DNA of 64,000 nt from the NCBI RefSeq assembly GCF_000959725.1, contig NZ_CP009323.1:2170001-2234000 (forward strand), given 5' to 3'. Below, piece after piece: positions 63,856-64,000 of the stretch. The position numbers were made by a program, and so were the translations under genes. Position 1 is the first letter of the stretch. Each line of letters begins with the position of its first letter. The notes under the pieces were generated by a model, which did no database searches, was not told where the DNA came from, and saw only the letters and a list, made by a program, of their open reading frames with translations. The stretch is from Burkholderia gladioli (lineage in GTDB: Bacteria; Pseudomonadota; Gammaproteobacteria; Burkholderiales; Burkholderiaceae).

Positions 63856-64000
63856 GGTACTCCCCTGGGGAACGAGGCCGGCGTGAGCCGAGGGCGATGG
63901 GCGGCGGCCGGGGCGGGTTTCGCGCCGATCGTCAGGCAGTGGAAAGTCTGACGATAGCTCAGGGTTAACCTGCGTTCGGGCAGCCTGATGGCAGTGTAGT
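63856..64000. other. Window end, upstream of the next locus
   Basis: 145 bases with no gene assigned. On the minus strand it would carry the promoter of the 53-residue ORF. No heat-shock promoter or other motif was identified with confidence. Confidence 0.3.

Overview
This is a GC-rich (by eye well over 65 percent) chromosomal segment of a beta-proteobacterium, almost certainly Burkholderia. Product sequences and gene order point there: pepP, mnmA-nudJ, pntAA-pntAB-pntB, the pqiA/pqiB/pqiC set, yajC-secD-secF with tgt-queA, recG-oxyR-dps-ubiA-proC, glcDEF, aroG-tldD-nit-yhdP, glnE, recN-nadK-hrcA-hemH-hslR. Species cannot be fixed from the sequence alone; a plant-associated Burkholderia (gladioli/glumae-like) is a guess. 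No rRNA, tRNA, CRISPR array or insertion sequence was seen. Nearly all genes look like core housekeeping genes.

Layout. 1-10 kb: truncated pepP, a GST, a membrane-anchored FMN glutamate-synthase-like oxidoreductase, the mnmA-nudJ overlap pair, the three-gene transhydrogenase operon, and a VOC protein with a WYL regulator. 10-20 kb: an RlmL-type rRNA methyltransferase, a large SpcRec membrane protein, a Pqi lipid-transport operon in which PqiA is split into two genes, then cytochrome b561 with two YceI proteins. 20-30 kb: an AAC(3)-like acetyltransferase, the Sec accessory operon, the queuosine genes tgt and queA, and divergent recG. 30-35 kb: oxyR, two tiny ORFs and dps, followed by a visibly less GC-rich block of about 2.9 kb carrying a secreted tail-spike-like beta-helix protein and an orphan methyltransferase. 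This block looks inserted between dps and ubiA. 35-45 kb: ubiA, yggS-proC, and a dld-glcD-glcE-glcF 2-hydroxyacid oxidation cluster; then a cobalamin adenosyltransferase and flavohaemoglobin hmp with an NsrR-type operator. 45-54 kb: aroG, tldD, nitrilase and the giant YhdP protein. 54-64 kb: glnE, a glycosyltransferase-like orphan, recN-nadK, and hrcA, hemH and hslR.

The most striking signal is in front of aroG (DAHP synthase, first step of aromatic amino acid synthesis). A good sigma-70 promoter (TTGCAT-17-TATAAA) precedes a 21-codon ORF with eight consecutive aromatic codons (FYFYFFWY). Mutually exclusive RNA segments 1:2, 2:3 and 3:4 follow, ending in a strong hairpin with eight U. This has all the elements of a classical ribosome-mediated attenuator that would sense Phe, Tyr and Trp together. 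I do not recall it being described for this gene in this group.

Starts were chosen from Shine-Dalgarno spacing, family length and translational overlaps. Functions rest on motif recognition by eye, without database searches.
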